NCBI GenBank assembly: GCA_012934845.2
Contig: WNNJ02000525.1
Span: 1 to 64,000, forward strand
DNA from: Pomphorhynchus laevis
Taxonomy: Eukaryota > Acanthocephala > Palaeacanthocephala > Echinorhynchida > Pomphorhynchidae
Direction of reading: 5' to 3'
Length of the DNA: 64,000 nt
Part shown: positions 20,585-31,995 of the stretch, one piece after another
Numbering within the stretch: position 1 is the stretch's first letter
Layout of the letters: every line of letters begins with the position of its first letter
Notes under the pieces: generated by a model
Databases searched by the model: none
Told to the model about the DNA's origin: nothing
Seen by the model: only the letters and a program-made list of their open reading frames with translations
Made by a program: the position numbers and the translations under genes

Positions 20585-20602
20585 GCGTGCGCTGGCACGC
20601 AC
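20585..20602 (+). repeat. Conserved 3' hairpin of the L2-like LINE
   Basis: GCGTGCGCTGGCACGC can fold into a tight hairpin a short way after the ORF2 end. The same hairpin is kept in the second copy (35775-35797, opposite strand). L2/CR1 elements often have a 3' stem-loop that their RT recognises; that role here is inference. Confidence 0.6.
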
Positions 20603-20669
20603 TTGCCACGTAAAAAATACATTCCTTTTTTCTTGATGGTCATTTCCTACCATTTTCTGACAATAAAAA

Positions 20670-22150
20670 TGCTAAGCCAGCGATGACTATTGATTTGATA
20701 ATCTGATTATCCGGGTGACCTGATTATTCTTTGTCAAAAAATTATTCCTGCTCAACAAGCATTATTGGCGTTAGAATCATTTTGTGATATGAATAATAAT
20801 GTCATTAATGTTGAAAAGTCTAAAGTAATTAATTTTGTTAAAAAGCCCTTATTGTTGTAGCGATCAATTTTTGTATAAGCGTTTGTAGCTTTTATTACCT
20901 CTGAAAACAGTAGCCATGTAGTAGTTTGAAGTGCACTCATATAATTGACCTTTGAGATATATAGAGATACGCTCTAATGATTGTGTTGATTAGATCAAGG
21001 TTGACTTGATAGAACTTTAATTTGAGTCGAACGCGAACGTTTCACTTTTACACGGATATTGAGCAACGGTCGAACTTGTTATGGATATGACCTTATATTA
21101 CCCCTTCTTATTGAATATCCTAATAAAAAACATCAAACGTTGTATAAGTGCTGACGGAAGTGTATAAGAAACCACTGATCATATTTATGAGTATAGACAG
21201 CTTATGTGTCTCAGTAACATTTTCCAAGATTTCAATGAAGGAATATACGCGTTTTCCAGTGACTCCAATCTGCATTTCGATGGGACTATCCGGACCGACA
21301 TTAAGAACATCTGAGTTTGCCCCTCAGATATGTTCAATTGTTTAATAAATTATTGTAAACTGATCAAACAGGCTTTAATAAACAATCTAGAAAACAAATA
21401 ATAGTTTAAGTTTATTACAAATTATTTTTGTATAAGCGTTTGTAGCTTTTATTATTTCAGCATTATCTTCACTTCCCAATGGCCATTTTCTCTACATTTT
21501 GACAATAAAAATGCTAAGATACCGATGACTACCGCTTTGACTCGGGACTTTATTCAAACATACTGAGATCTCAGTGCTACCAACTTCGATCAACTCAATC
21601 GTTGTGTACCATGTAGGCGTGTCGATAAAGTGTTATTCTACAATTGTATCGGCCTTGGCTGGAATTTAGCAAAAATACCTCTGGTTTCGAGAGGTTCACT
21701 ACATAGTTATCACGGTAAATTTTGTCACATTTTCATACCACTACATGAACGTACCGATAGTTACTTTGTGAACATCGCCATAAATGTTGTCTATTCATAT
21801 TGCACGTTTTAATTGCACTAATCCTTCTGTAATAGTATTGACGACAAAGATAACTATGAAATATTCAATAGATATTGATCATTTGATTATTCATTTCTTT
21901 TTGATGCTATTTTAATTTACAAGATTTGTTCATGTAGCCCAGTCCAAAAGGCGCAGCGGCGAAATAAAATACTATTCATTAAGGTTATTGTTTGTAAATC
22001 ATTAAAACAATTCTAGGACAATATCGCCAGGATGGAAAGTGGGATGAAGGAATTGATAAATTTAACTGTAGCACAGAGACTTTATCTGATCAGAATGTTT
22101 GAAAGTCATAATAACCTTATTTATGTATCTAATTATGTTGTTCACATTAT
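20670..22150. other. Non-coding DNA with small scattered duplications
   Basis: TTGTATAAGCGTTTGTAGCT occurs at about 20873 and 21428, and GACAATAAAAATGCTAAG at about 20660 and 21500. These suggest pieces of one older repeat duplicated and rearranged. Some matched LINE 3' flank may be involved. No gene was recognised. Confidence 0.45.
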
Positions 22151-22156
22151 AAGTTT

Positions 22157-22412
22157 TAATTACCACTAACTTTGGTCATATAACTCCATCCTCCTTTCTC
22201 GCCTTCGTTATGATTATGGCTTTTCTTCCTCCTCCGTAGCATGGTTTGCCTCATATCTATCCGACCCTTTTCGAGTATTTTCAAATTCATCATCACCTCC
22301 TCTCATCCCTATTTTCTGCAGGGTCTTATAAGGTTCAGTCCTAGGAGCCCTGATTTTCTCTCTTATACTTGTAGATCTAATTGTCACTAACTACGGTCAT
22401 ATAACTTCATTG
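22157..22412 (+). mobile_element. L2-like LINE fragment flanked by a ~32-bp direct repeat
   Basis: Bases 22190-22370 match the RT region of the LINE at 17.1-20.6 kb (its 19510-19700: CTTTCTCGCCTTCGTTATGA, CATATC.ATCCGACCC and GGTTCAGTCCTAGG). On each side is CACTAACT..GGTCATATAACT (22163 and 22384), about 27 of 32 bases alike. It looks like an old target-site duplication. An internal, 3'-less LINE piece with such flanks is unusual. Confidence 0.6.
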
Positions 22413-22419
22413 AATCGAT

Positions 22420-23380
22420 GTACTTTTATCTAACCATTGGATATCCTGAATCAATACGTGCATATTTGTTCATTGTTTTACATTTGAAGCATTCGCAAAG
22501 AGAAGTAACAAATTAATTGGATATAAAGGAGATGAATTTTATGAATTCATTAATTTAATTTTGAAATATCAAATAACTATTTTTTTATTTCGTTGATTTT
22601 GCTTCAAAACAAAACATGAATTGTATTTTATTAAATATTTTATCATTATCACTAAGCTTAATTTAAAATGCTTGATAAGAAACTATATGTTTAAAACTTT
22701 GTCTTCTATAAAAAATCGTAAAAATATATCCGATGACAAATTTTAGCTTATTATTAAAGATTGTTTCAACTGTTTTACAATCAAAATCATTTATAAGTTC
22801 GATAATCCAGTTTAGTAAAAGGATATTACCGTATCGAAAAAACTGTCTTAGTAAGAACAAATACATAAGATAGGACGTGTCTAGAAAAGGCTCGCCTGGT
22901 TACACATCTTCAAGGTGTGTAAAGAAAATCTAAATATGCTAAGAGCAATCACGAACAAATTTGCTAATAATAATTTTTGAACGGTCAATTTAGCTAAACA
23001 AACGGTTTTTCGATTTAATGATTATTGAAATCAAAAGATTTTCAAATTTAATGAATCTCAACTTCCATGCAGCCTCGTTAATAAAGGAAAACGTTTTACC
23101 TTTAAATTATATTTAAAAGTTTAAATTATAAATTACCTTCACATCTGTATGTTGAAAATAAAGCGTTTTGATGCAAAACGGCAAATGAAGAAAAAAAAAC
23201 TTGTTTAAATGAAAATGCAAAACAAAATATTTAAACTGTGTACATTGTGTAACCGAATAAGCAGGTCTCTATTTGTATTTAGAAGTAACTAAAGAAGTCA
23301 ATGTGCATTGAACACAACACTTTTACTTAAAAGTGGCAAAGTTTTAAAGATTTTTAGTGTTACACCTTTTAATCTAAAAA
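22420..23380. other. AT-rich DNA downstream of PIG-A
   Basis: No supported gene. Bases near 23340-23388 are likely the PIG-A 3' untranslated region. A short open stretch on the minus strand at 22663-22866 is AT-driven and not convincing. Confidence 0.5.
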
Positions 23381-23387
23381 CAGGTTA

Positions 23388-24713
23388 TCATGTGCATAGC
23401 TTATCAAGAATATATAGATAGAATACATTCCCTAGTAAAATTAAAAAGTAGATGAATCCTGCACACGTTCGCATTTTGAGAAATCGCATTAAGATTTGTA
23501 ACTTTCCGGGAGGTGGCTTTAGCACATTGTAGACTTGCTCAGTTCGTTCTGCCACGCTGTGCCAATTGTACACTATTTGTAGCTTGTGTCTTAATTTTTC
23601 TAGGTCACTTTGATTTATATAATTTACCTCCTTAATTGCTTTGGACAGCACCTTTATGATACTATATACATTAGCTTCTGTATATCTGACAACTTGCGGA
23701 TTCGAATCAGGTAGTACTTCAATTATTCCGCCAACGTTTGTAGTAACTACTAATAAACCAAAATAGGCTGCTTCAAGTATTGAAATACAGAAAACTTCTG
23801 CAATAGAACAGTTAAGAAATATATGCCCTTGTTTGAGTACATCTTTAATTTTGTCATGGGGTACAGTGCCCAGTAGAATTACGCGTTTTTCCAGTCGATG
23901 AAATTCTCGCATTGCTAAAAGATCATCCATTTTTGGACCATCACCAGCTATGACAAATTTAATATTAGAGAATCTACTGCATATCACTGGAATTACTTGT
24001 ACTGCAAGATCTAATCCTTTTCTATAGTATAATCGATTTACCATAACAACGACGATAGTTCTGTCGCGATCATTGCAATAAGCTTGATCTTGCAGGATTT
24101 TGTCTAATGTACCTACCTTTATTCTGTGTCCATTGTCGGTAGTAATCGCGTTTGGTATGACAAAGACTCGTTGCGGATCAAGGGATGCCTTCAAAACTGT
24201 ATTCGCTCTACCTGTGTGCGAAACGCAAATTACGTAGTTTGTCAACATCATACAATACCGAAATAGTGTGTTTAGAATTATACATCTAAGGGTCTTAAAT
24301 CCGAATAAAGAGTGATCCGTAAACACAGTTGGTAGCCCCATCAATGAGGCATGCATTATTGCTTCATATGCAATTGGCGAGAAAGACGAATGTCCATGGA
24401 CGATTGTTACCTTTTCGCGGATGATTATATCTCTTATTAACGAAGTGCTAGAATATATTAAAGGTGCAACTACTTTGAATATATCACGATTTGGTAAATA
24501 AAACACCTTTAGTCCTCTTGCCATATATCTTACACCGTATAGATTTGCCCTTGTATGAGTGACAACTATTACTCTATGGCCTCGAAATATAAGACTTTGT
24601 GATAGATAATATATATGAATTTCAACACCGCCGAAATCTGGATAGAAGAAGTCTGTTACCATCATTATCGTATGTCTTTTTGACATATCCTTCTTGGCAC
24701 ATATGCTAACCAT
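23388..24713 (-). CDS. PIGA: PIG-A, GlcNAc transferase catalytic subunit of GPI-anchor synthesis
   Basis: A 441-residue, single-exon reading frame from the ATG at 24713 (human PIG-A has 484). It transfers GlcNAc from UDP-GlcNAc to phosphatidylinositol on the cytosolic face of the ER, as part of the GPI-GnT complex. Near the N-terminus is VTDFFYPDFGGVEIHIY, then VTIVHGHSSFSPIAYEA and TVFTDHSLFGF. The GT-B/GT4 C-domain has NRLYYRKGLDLA, the EX7E motif EVFCISILE (about residues 302-310) and TNVGGIIEVLPDS. A hydrophobic segment close to the C-terminus (AGFIYFLILLGNVFYLYIL) matches the family's single membrane anchor. The ATG follows directly on an ATATCAG acceptor; a second ATG at 24686 is also possible. 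A LINE piece starts about 70 bases upstream. Confidence 0.95.
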   Translation of the reverse strand: MVSICAKKDMSKRHTIMMVTDFFYPDFGGVEIHIYYLSQSLIFRGHRVIVVTHTRANLYGVRYMARGLKVFYLPNRDIFKVVAPLIYSSTSLIRDIIIREKVTIVHGHSSFSPIAYEAIMHASLMGLPTVFTDHSLFGFKTLRCIILNTLFRYCMMLTNYVICVSHTGRANTVLKASLDPQRVFVIPNAITTDNGHRIKVGTLDKILQDQAYCNDRDRTIVVVMVNRLYYRKGLDLAVQVIPVICSRFSNIKFVIAGDGPKMDDLLAMREFHRLEKRVILLGTVPHDKIKDVLKQGHIFLNCSIAEVFCISILEAAYFGLLVVTTNVGGIIEVLPDSNPQVVRYTEANVYSIIKVLSKAIKEVNYINQSDLEKLRHKLQIVYNWHSVAERTEQVYNVLKPPPGKLQILMRFLKMRTCAGFIYFLILLGNVFYLYILDKLCT

Positions 24714-24779
24714 CTGATATATATATATTAAAAAAACTAACAAAATTTAATAATAACGATTTTCTTACAAAAATTAATA

Positions 24780-25680
24780 CAGGATAAATAGGTCAGATAG
24801 ATAGGTTAGAAGAGACAAAAAATAACAGAAAACATAAAAGGTTAATCATCTTCTTCCTTCCATCTCCATAATAATCACGGCCTTAGGTCCGGAGGGATCT
24901 GAGCCCCACAGCCAATCCAACACGCCGCTCTCTGATTGACCCACCCGGGGTCTTTCACCCCCCCCCGAAAAGCCCAATTGAGGCGGACTATGCTGGGCAA
25001 ACGCAAGATGAGCAGCTTGAGAAACCTTATCCTTTGCTCTGGAGGACGTCCTCGAGAAAAGAAGACTAATCCCGAGATAGCCCAGGTGCCCCAGAGGCGC
25101 ACCTGGGTTTTCCCTATTAATGATAGATGCTGGGCCCGTTTCAGGGCCCACCTAACTCTCTTTAGATGCGTTTAAGTATCGTGAAGAGAGATACTATATA
25201 TCTATATATAGAGATACTATACGCTATGGGAAGCGCCATCCCACTTTTACTTGTGACCGCCGCTTTACAGAAGAAAGATTGAATGTCGTCTTTAGGGCAA
25301 CCATGTCACTTTCCTCTAGATTAGGGGGAAAATTGTTAATCTTGAGCGAGGTTTGGATCGGCTTGAATTGAATGTCACCCGAATGAGAGAGATTTTCCTT
25401 GAAGTATTTCATATATTCTATGGCCAAGTCTCCAGAAGTGAAGGAAATCTTAACCTCTGTCTTAAATGTCTCGACTGCGTTGAAAAGAACTCGGTTGTTG
25501 TAGAGACAAATTTTCTTAGGAATATACTAAATAATTTATGCCTCTCTGGAGGCTGCTTGAGGGTAATTATAGTTAGATTTTTTAATTTAGGGATGGGGGA
25601 AGTACCCCCGCACCCGGCGAAATAGTGGCTAATGCAAATAAGGTTTATTAGAGGATATTTGACAGTTCTCACGAACATAA
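24780..25680 (-). mobile_element. Internally deleted copy of the 3.5-kb LINE family
   Basis: On the minus strand the 5' part (25680-25212) encodes the ORF1 middle region (IPKLKNLTIITLKQPPERHK, KINNFPPNLEESDM). The 3' part (25185-24870) matches the ORF2 C-terminus and 3' end. About 2.9 kb, from mid ORF1 to late ORF2, is missing. The join is a short AGAGATACTATA tandem repeat. The 3' tail ends just upstream of PIG-A. It is either a deletion product or a template-switch insertion. Confidence 0.75.
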
Positions 25681-25689
25681 AATTGCAAT

Positions 25690-26170
25690 TTAGAACGCTT
25701 TACAATATGAATTCAAGAGATATACTCGTTTATGACCCTTTATATATAAGGGGTCAGTATGAAAATATTGACATTTGAAAAATTAACCAAAACAAAAACA
25801 TTTATCATTATCAGTGCTATTTTATTCGATTTTATCAATACTTAATAATTGTTAAATTAGAATACGGTATTCGTCTACAGATATCGACGCTTGAGCAACA
25901 AAGGCGGTTCACGATGAAATAGCAAGTACTTCAACATTAGATTATCGCCGTACTCGATTTTCACTAACTTCGGAAAAACGCTTGTAGTAAATCACTTCTG
26001 AGCGTTTAAAACGGAATATGACTAAAAATAAACCATAAGTTGTTCATTTTTATAACTGATGTAAACTATCAAGATACACTTTAGGCTAACAAGGTTTCAT
26101 GCAATATACTTTGAGTCTATACTAATCTCCTATTTTATCGGTGATTTCCAATTGCTTAAATCCTCACCGT
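25690..26170. other. Non-coding spacer
   Basis: No gene, element or RNA motif was recognised between the two LINE-derived pieces. Confidence 0.45.
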
Positions 26171-26700
26171 TCGAAACATGTACGCTGATGACTTGCTCCT
26201 AATGTGTAAAATTCTACATGATCCACAGTTAATTTTAAACACATTAACTAATTATGGTAAGGTTAACATTACAATAGCGTTAAAAACACAAAGTCATAAA
26301 ATTTTGTAAAATGGTCAGCTCTGACGCTCTGGTGTTGTTTATTTCATCGACTCCATTGGAATTTATTGTAAATTATTGTTATCACGGTACCTGACTTCCG
26401 ACCGTCTTTTACTGCTCATCATTATATAAAATGTAGATCAATGACCGCGCTTTCGATACAGGATCTCTCTTGTTTTAAGTTGCAATTAACTTCTTCAGGA
26501 CTATGATCATTTCATTGATACAATATGCTTTACCTCTATTTTGCCAAGATCTCTTAAAGCGAAATTGTACAGCCATAGGAGTAGTGGAGGTTTGTAAAAT
26601 CACGAAATGTTTAAATAATGAGTAAGCTGTTGCTGCCTTCGGTGTTGTACATACACTTAGAGTACCGTTTTCATAGAGCGCTGAAATTTTAACAACATAA
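26170..26700 (+). mobile_element. Old reverse-transcriptase fragment
   Basis: The plus strand encodes MYADDLLLMCKILHDPQ near 26178, followed by LNTLTNYGK and a remnant with an FIDSIGI-like strand. This is the YADD region of an RT, followed by broken frames. The family is unclear; L1/Tx1-like or CR1-like are both possible. Confidence 0.45.
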
Positions 26701-26934
26701 TCCCTGAACTATCAGTCATTGTTCTTTAACGGATTTTTGGCGTATTCTCCTGGCTGCTGAAAAAACTCGATTTTATTGTTTTTAACGAAAATACAGTAAG
26801 TAAGTAATGGTTTTATTAATAACTATATAACTGATAAAAACTTAAGAAACAAAAACATGCAAAAGAAAACTTTAAATAGAAGCTGTTCACGACGTGTATT
26901 TTGAAATCTTCAACTTATATTCACGGCCTCAGAT

Positions 26935-29379
26935 CCAGAGGGACCTGAGCCCCTCGGCCGCATCAGCGCGCCGCCCTCTGACTGAACCATTCGGGGTCTC
27001 TCACACACCTAAGAGTCCAGTCAAGGCGGACTATGGTTGGTAATCTCGAGATGAGGAGCTTGAGAAACCTTAGTCTTTGTTCTGGGGGACGTCCTCGTGA
27101 GAAGAAGACTAATCCCGAGATAGCCCAAGTACCCCAGAGGCGCACTTGGGTTATCCCATTCAATGACAAATGCTGGGCCCGTTTCAGAGCCCACCTAGCT
27201 TTCTTCAGAATACGTTTAAGTCTATCCAGGTCAGCTTTCTCCGACCAATTCACCGTAACGGTGAAACCCAGATATTTTACTCGACTCGTGAAGATGGGGA
27301 GTGGTTGATGCTGCAAAATGGAGGAGAGTGTAGAGAGTGCTAGTCTCTTAAGTTTCTTTTTGGTGGCAGGAACGCCATTAAAGACAACCACCTGTGATTT
27401 AGAGGAGTTTAAAATAAGATTGGATGGGGGCAACTGATCTTTTAATCTTAAAAAGAAACGGCTGATGTCAGAGATTACATCTTTGCACCTGCGTCCAGAG
27501 AACAAGGCTGTGGTATCATCAGCATATACCACTAGATGTTGATCACATTTAAAATTCTTGAATAGAACAATGGATGCAGCAAGATATAAGATAGGAGAAA
27601 GTGGGGATCCTTGAGGTACACCCGTAATAGGGTAGAACTGACGCGCGTCAGGGTCGTCTTCATAGTAGAACCGCTTGGTGTACAGCAATATCTCCACCCT
27701 GTTAACAATTCTCGCAGGCAACCCGAGGGACCTGAGAGAGGAGATAACGAAGGGAATGGAGATCCGGTCAAATGCAGCTGAAAAATCAAGAAAAACAGCC
27801 ACAGCAAGCTGATGACTATTATCCTGACAAAACTGATGCACTTCACCAATTGCTGAATGGACCGAGCTCCCTTTGACAAACCCATGAAAACTCGGTGGGA
27901 TCAAATTACGCCTACATAAATGAACGCGGATTCTACGCGCAAGCGCTTTCTCGTAGATGGATATGAGGGCGTTTTGAATCGAGATGGGCCGCAGATCTTT
28001 AGGACAAGTGATTAATCTCTTTTTAGGTAAAAAAAACTCGACGGCTGATGTTGATGTCCGCTATGTCAGACGGGGAGGCTAATAGCATTGTGATGGCGAC
28101 CTCCTTTCTCTGACTGTATGTCAAAAGCTGACAGACACGAGTGGTGAGTGGCGCGTGGGATTTGGAGGTGCCCGGGAGTGGTCCCCAGGAGTTAAGGATA
28201 TCTGTAACAGATAAATCCCTTCTCCTGAAGTCACACCAAGGCGGGATTGGTTGGGGAGATTGAGTAGCTCCATAATTATGTAAGGAAAGTGACTCCTCTA
28301 AAACTTTGTCAAGGCCTATGCTACCAATCCAAACCAAGGCTCTATCCTTCCAGCAAACAAACTTCTCCTTCTTGAATATCTTCCAGAAGGAATCCTGAGA
28401 AGGGTTTAGGCGAGCAATGCTTGCCCTATCCCTGCGCAGCTGGAGCCTATATCTAGAGCTCCAATATTCATTCGAGAGGATATGTCTGGCGGAAACAGAG
28501 AGATTGGGAAGGTGTAACATTTTAGCTAGGACCTTGAGCTTTGTTGGAGTAGGATTGTATATTCGACCTTTATAGGTAGTCGGAAGGATCGCGGTAGCTT
28601 GCGATGAGAGGTAGGAATTAAATTCGGTCAAACTCTCAATTCCAATTCTGGGGAAGAGTTGGATAGCTGCCTGAAAGAAGGCCACTCTAATAGGGTCAAA
28701 GTGAAACCTTCTTCTAAGCAACGTATCGTCATCTAGCCTCCAGCGAATTAGGTCATGAGAGGTGGTCTGTTGTTGACGCGACTGCTCGGTGCAAATGGGT
28801 TTCAACAACCACATCTTATGTAGCAGTAATATGTCGAGGAGAGAATTTGTTGTAGAGCAATGAAAGATTGGGGAAGGTGGTTTATGAATAAGATAGTCGA
28901 TCCTTGCTCTTCGGAGTGCTGCATTAATCCAACGACCAGTTCTGTCGTTGAAGTCACCAAGTAACATGTCATAACCGCTCCCCAATATTTGATCCAGGAG
29001 GTTACGGTTCTTGTGAATTTCTCCTGGCCGAATATAGACATTGGCTATGCTTATACGCTTACCGTTCTTACAAAGTGATATAGCTAAACAAGATAGGACT
29101 GGACCAGAATAGTTTAATAGGAGGGATGATCTTACTGAGCTTTTTACTAGGGTTAAAAGACCTTGAGATGAAGAGGAGTGAGGGGGTTATGTAAGGAGTA
29201 AAGTGGGTGTATATGTGCTTAGGGATAAATCGAGTAATATCCTGGGGGAGACGGATAGACTGCGTCTCCTGAAGGACTATAACATCTGCATCTCTACCAG
29301 ATAGAAGGCTAAGGGCGGAAGCACCTCCCGAATTCCACTGAAGGATATTCAGTGAAAAAGGCCCTTGATTACTTCCCAT
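26935..29379 (-). pseudogene. Broken LINE ORF2, left arm
   Basis: Endonuclease start (SLNILQWNSGGASALS), LLGDFND, RT FLDFSAAFDRI, GVPQGSPLSPILYL and VVYADD are all kept. The frame is lost once in the endonuclease, at the lesion shared with the right arm, and again near 28023 in a T-run just before the RT (private to this arm). The C-terminus differs slightly from the intact copy. Confidence 0.85.
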
Positions 29380-29413
29380 TGCGTAAGTGTTACCGAAGTG
29401 GGACGCCCTCCAC

Positions 29414-30617
29414 CTAGTCGCAACTAGAGGCGGAAAGGTCGCCTTTACCGCTTCCCGTCACGACAAATGGAGTCGCTTGCCCACGGGCGATATCTTCATT
29501 TCCCTCGTTAGCCATAGCCCAGATCGAATCCTTCCGAGCAAGCTTCAGAGCAGCTATGCTCAGCGCTGACCCGTTTCGTTTCTTAGATTTTGGTGGCTTC
29601 TTAATATTGTTAGTCTTCCCAGAAGGAGGAGAACGGAAGGATTCCGCTAATTGACCCACCAATTTTTGGACCAACTTTTCAAGTTGAATCATTGATGCCT
29701 GATGCTGCATTTTAATAAGTTTAAGAATTTCCGTATCCGGCATCATGTCGTCTTTCTTGTTAGACGAGACAGCTTCCACGAAGCTAGTCGGTTTTGCTGT
29801 CACACCCCTGTGTCTCTTTTGGTACGCTTTAAAGATTTAACACTTTTTTGACCATGCAGGGTGCTCACCACTGCAGTTTGCGCAAAATGGCTTACTTTCG
29901 CACTTCTCAGGATGTATAGCAGTTGTACCACACACGCCGCACTTATGGGGTAGAGAACAGCCAGCAGACCAATGCCCCCACTGATGGCAATTGTTGCAGT
30001 GAGGGTACGTTAGTGAGTCGGTTTCGATTATTGAAAATCTCAAATTATACCCTATAAAGGATTGCATGTCGAAATCGATAGTTTTAGAGCTTCATCAATC
30101 GGGGCATTGCAGAACGCCACGGGAATGGGGAAGCCTTTAATCCCTTTTATAAAGCGCACGTTAGAGATTTTGTAATCAGTTTCTAGGGCTGATATATCTT
30201 ATTCTGAAATGTATGTGGACATGTTATTTATCTTTATTGTTACCAGGATTGGTTTGGAAGCAATTATACCTTGTTCAGAATGCTCTTTTTTAAAGTAGTC
30301 GACGTACGACATTGCCAGATCAGGAGTGCAGAATGAGATTTTAATCTCAGATTCATAATATTTAATCGCATTGAACAATATCTTTTTTTAAATCGATCGG
30401 CAAAGCCCCTTATAAAAACATTGAACATGTTCTGCCTTTCCAGAGGCACCAAAAGTCTGATAATCACGAGGTTGGATAATTTTGGTACCGGGGGAAGTTC
30501 CCCTTTCGAAATATATTCAAGAGAAGCTAGATCTCCACTTACCTCGTTTATTGCATTGGCAGGAAAATTAGTTTTCATTGAGTTCTTTGAACGCTTCCGA
30601 CATGCTAAATTTACTCA
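29414..30617 (-). pseudogene. Broken LINE ORF1, left arm
   Basis: Keeps the zinc-knuckle block (CNNCHQWGHWSAGC and onward at about 29837-30020). Two in-frame stops, after CNPL and before IFKAY, are shared with the right arm. It also has a private frameshift near the ATG, one in a T-run at about 30390, and a private stop near 30200. Confidence 0.85.
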
Positions 30618-30756
30618 TTTTTTCGAAAAATGTCCGATATTTTTGACCGAAAATACGTTCTGCACATAATTTAAAAAATTTATGCACACCACCGATATTC
30701 TAACTAATTACTAAATAGTGCGTGATTTTTATTAAAAATAGTATAAAAACGAAAAA

Positions 30757-31961
30757 ATGAGTAAATTTAGCATATCGGAGCGTTCAAAGAACTCAATGAA
30801 AACTAATTTTCCTGTCAATGCAATAAACGAGGTAAGTGGAGATTTAGCTTCTCTTGAATATATTTCGAAAGGGGAACTTCCCCCGGTACCAAAATTATCC
30901 AACCTCGTGATTATCAGACTTTTGGTGCCTCTGGAAAGGCAGAACATGTTCAATGTTTTTATAAGGGGCTTTGCCGATCGATTTAAAAAAAGGATATTGT
31001 TCAATGCGATTAAATATTATGAATCTGAGATTAAAATCTCATTCTGCACTCCTGATCTGGCAATGTCGTAAGTTGACTACTTTAAAAAAGAGCATTCGGA
31101 ACAAGGTATAATTGCTTCCAAACCAATCCTGGCAACAATAAAGATAAATAACATGCCCACATACATTTCAGAACAAGATATATCAGCCCTAGAAACTGAT
31201 TACAAAATCTCTAACGTGCGCTTTATAAAAGGGATTAAAGGCTTCCCTATTCCCGTGGCGTTCTGCAATGCCCCGATTGATGAAGCTCTAAAACTATCGA
31301 TTTCGACATGCAATCCTTTATAGGGTATAATTTGAGATTTTCAATAATCGAAACCGACTCACTAACGTACCCTCACTGCAACAATTGCCATCAGTGGGGG
31401 CATTGGTCTGCTGGCTGTTCTCTACCCCATAAGTGCGGCGTGTGTGGTACAACTGCTATACATCCTGAGAAGTGCGAAAGTAAGCCATTTTGCGCAAACT
31501 GCAGTGGTGAGCACCCTGCATGGTCAAAAAAGTGTTAAATCTTTAAAGCGTACCAAAAGAGACACAGTGGTGTGACAGCAAAACCGACTAGCTTCGTGGA
31601 AGCTGTCTCGTCTAACAAGAAAGACGACATGATGCCGGATACGGAAATTCTTAAACTTATTGAAATGCAGCATCAGGCATCAATGATTCAACTTGAAAAG
31701 TTGGTCCAAAAATTGGTGGGTCAATTAGCGGAATCCTTCCGTTCTCCTCCTTCTGGGAAGACTAACAATATTAAGAAGCCACCAAAATCTAAGAAACGAA
31801 ACGGGTCAGCGCTGAGCATAGCTGCTCTGAAGCTTGCTCGGAAGGATTCGATCTGGGCTATGGCTAACGAGGGAAATGAAGATATCGCCCGTGGGCAAGC
31901 GACTTTATTTGTCGTGACGGGAAGCGGTAAAGGCGACCTTTCCGTCTCTAGTTGCGACTAG
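30757..31961 (+). pseudogene. Broken LINE ORF1, right arm
   Basis: Open from the ATG at 30757 for 104 codons, to a private TAA after AMS. It then continues in frame through TIKINNMPTYISE, the shared TAG after CNPL, the three zinc knuckles (31368-31535), the shared TAA before IFKAY, and the basic C-terminus ending at 31961. Confidence 0.85.
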
Positions 31962-31995
31962 GTGGAGGGCGTCCCACTTCGGTAACACTTACGCA

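Larger units (their letters stand above)
17103..20665 (+). mobile_element. Decayed CR1/L2-type LINE
   Basis: Pyrimidine-rich DNA unlike its AT-rich surroundings. Endonuclease remnants (FFCLTEFWH near 18140, LGNFNI near 18490, LTDHFLV near 18650) are followed by RT (LDLSSAFDIVNHSILL near 19470, NGVPQGSVLG near 19650, QYADDILIY near 19740) and the C-terminal domain at 20059-20553. The frames shift several times. The 3' end near 20650 has the hairpin at 20585-20602. Fragments of the same family lie at 22190-22380 and 35765-36255. Confidence 0.85.
26797..30625 (-). mobile_element. I/R1-type LINE copy, left palindrome arm
   Basis: Full coding span of the family in minus orientation. ORF1 pieces lie at 30264-30578, 29837-30067 and 29414-29803; ORF2 pieces at 29068-29379, 28023-28985 and 26963-27904. 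The 3' end is a TTAC-type repeat at 26797-26812. It begins exactly at the ORF1 leader and lacks any 5' UTR. Confidence 0.9.

Noticed and set aside
22663-22866. Minus-strand 67-codon frame
   Set aside because: AT-driven, no recognisable motif or conserved neighbour.
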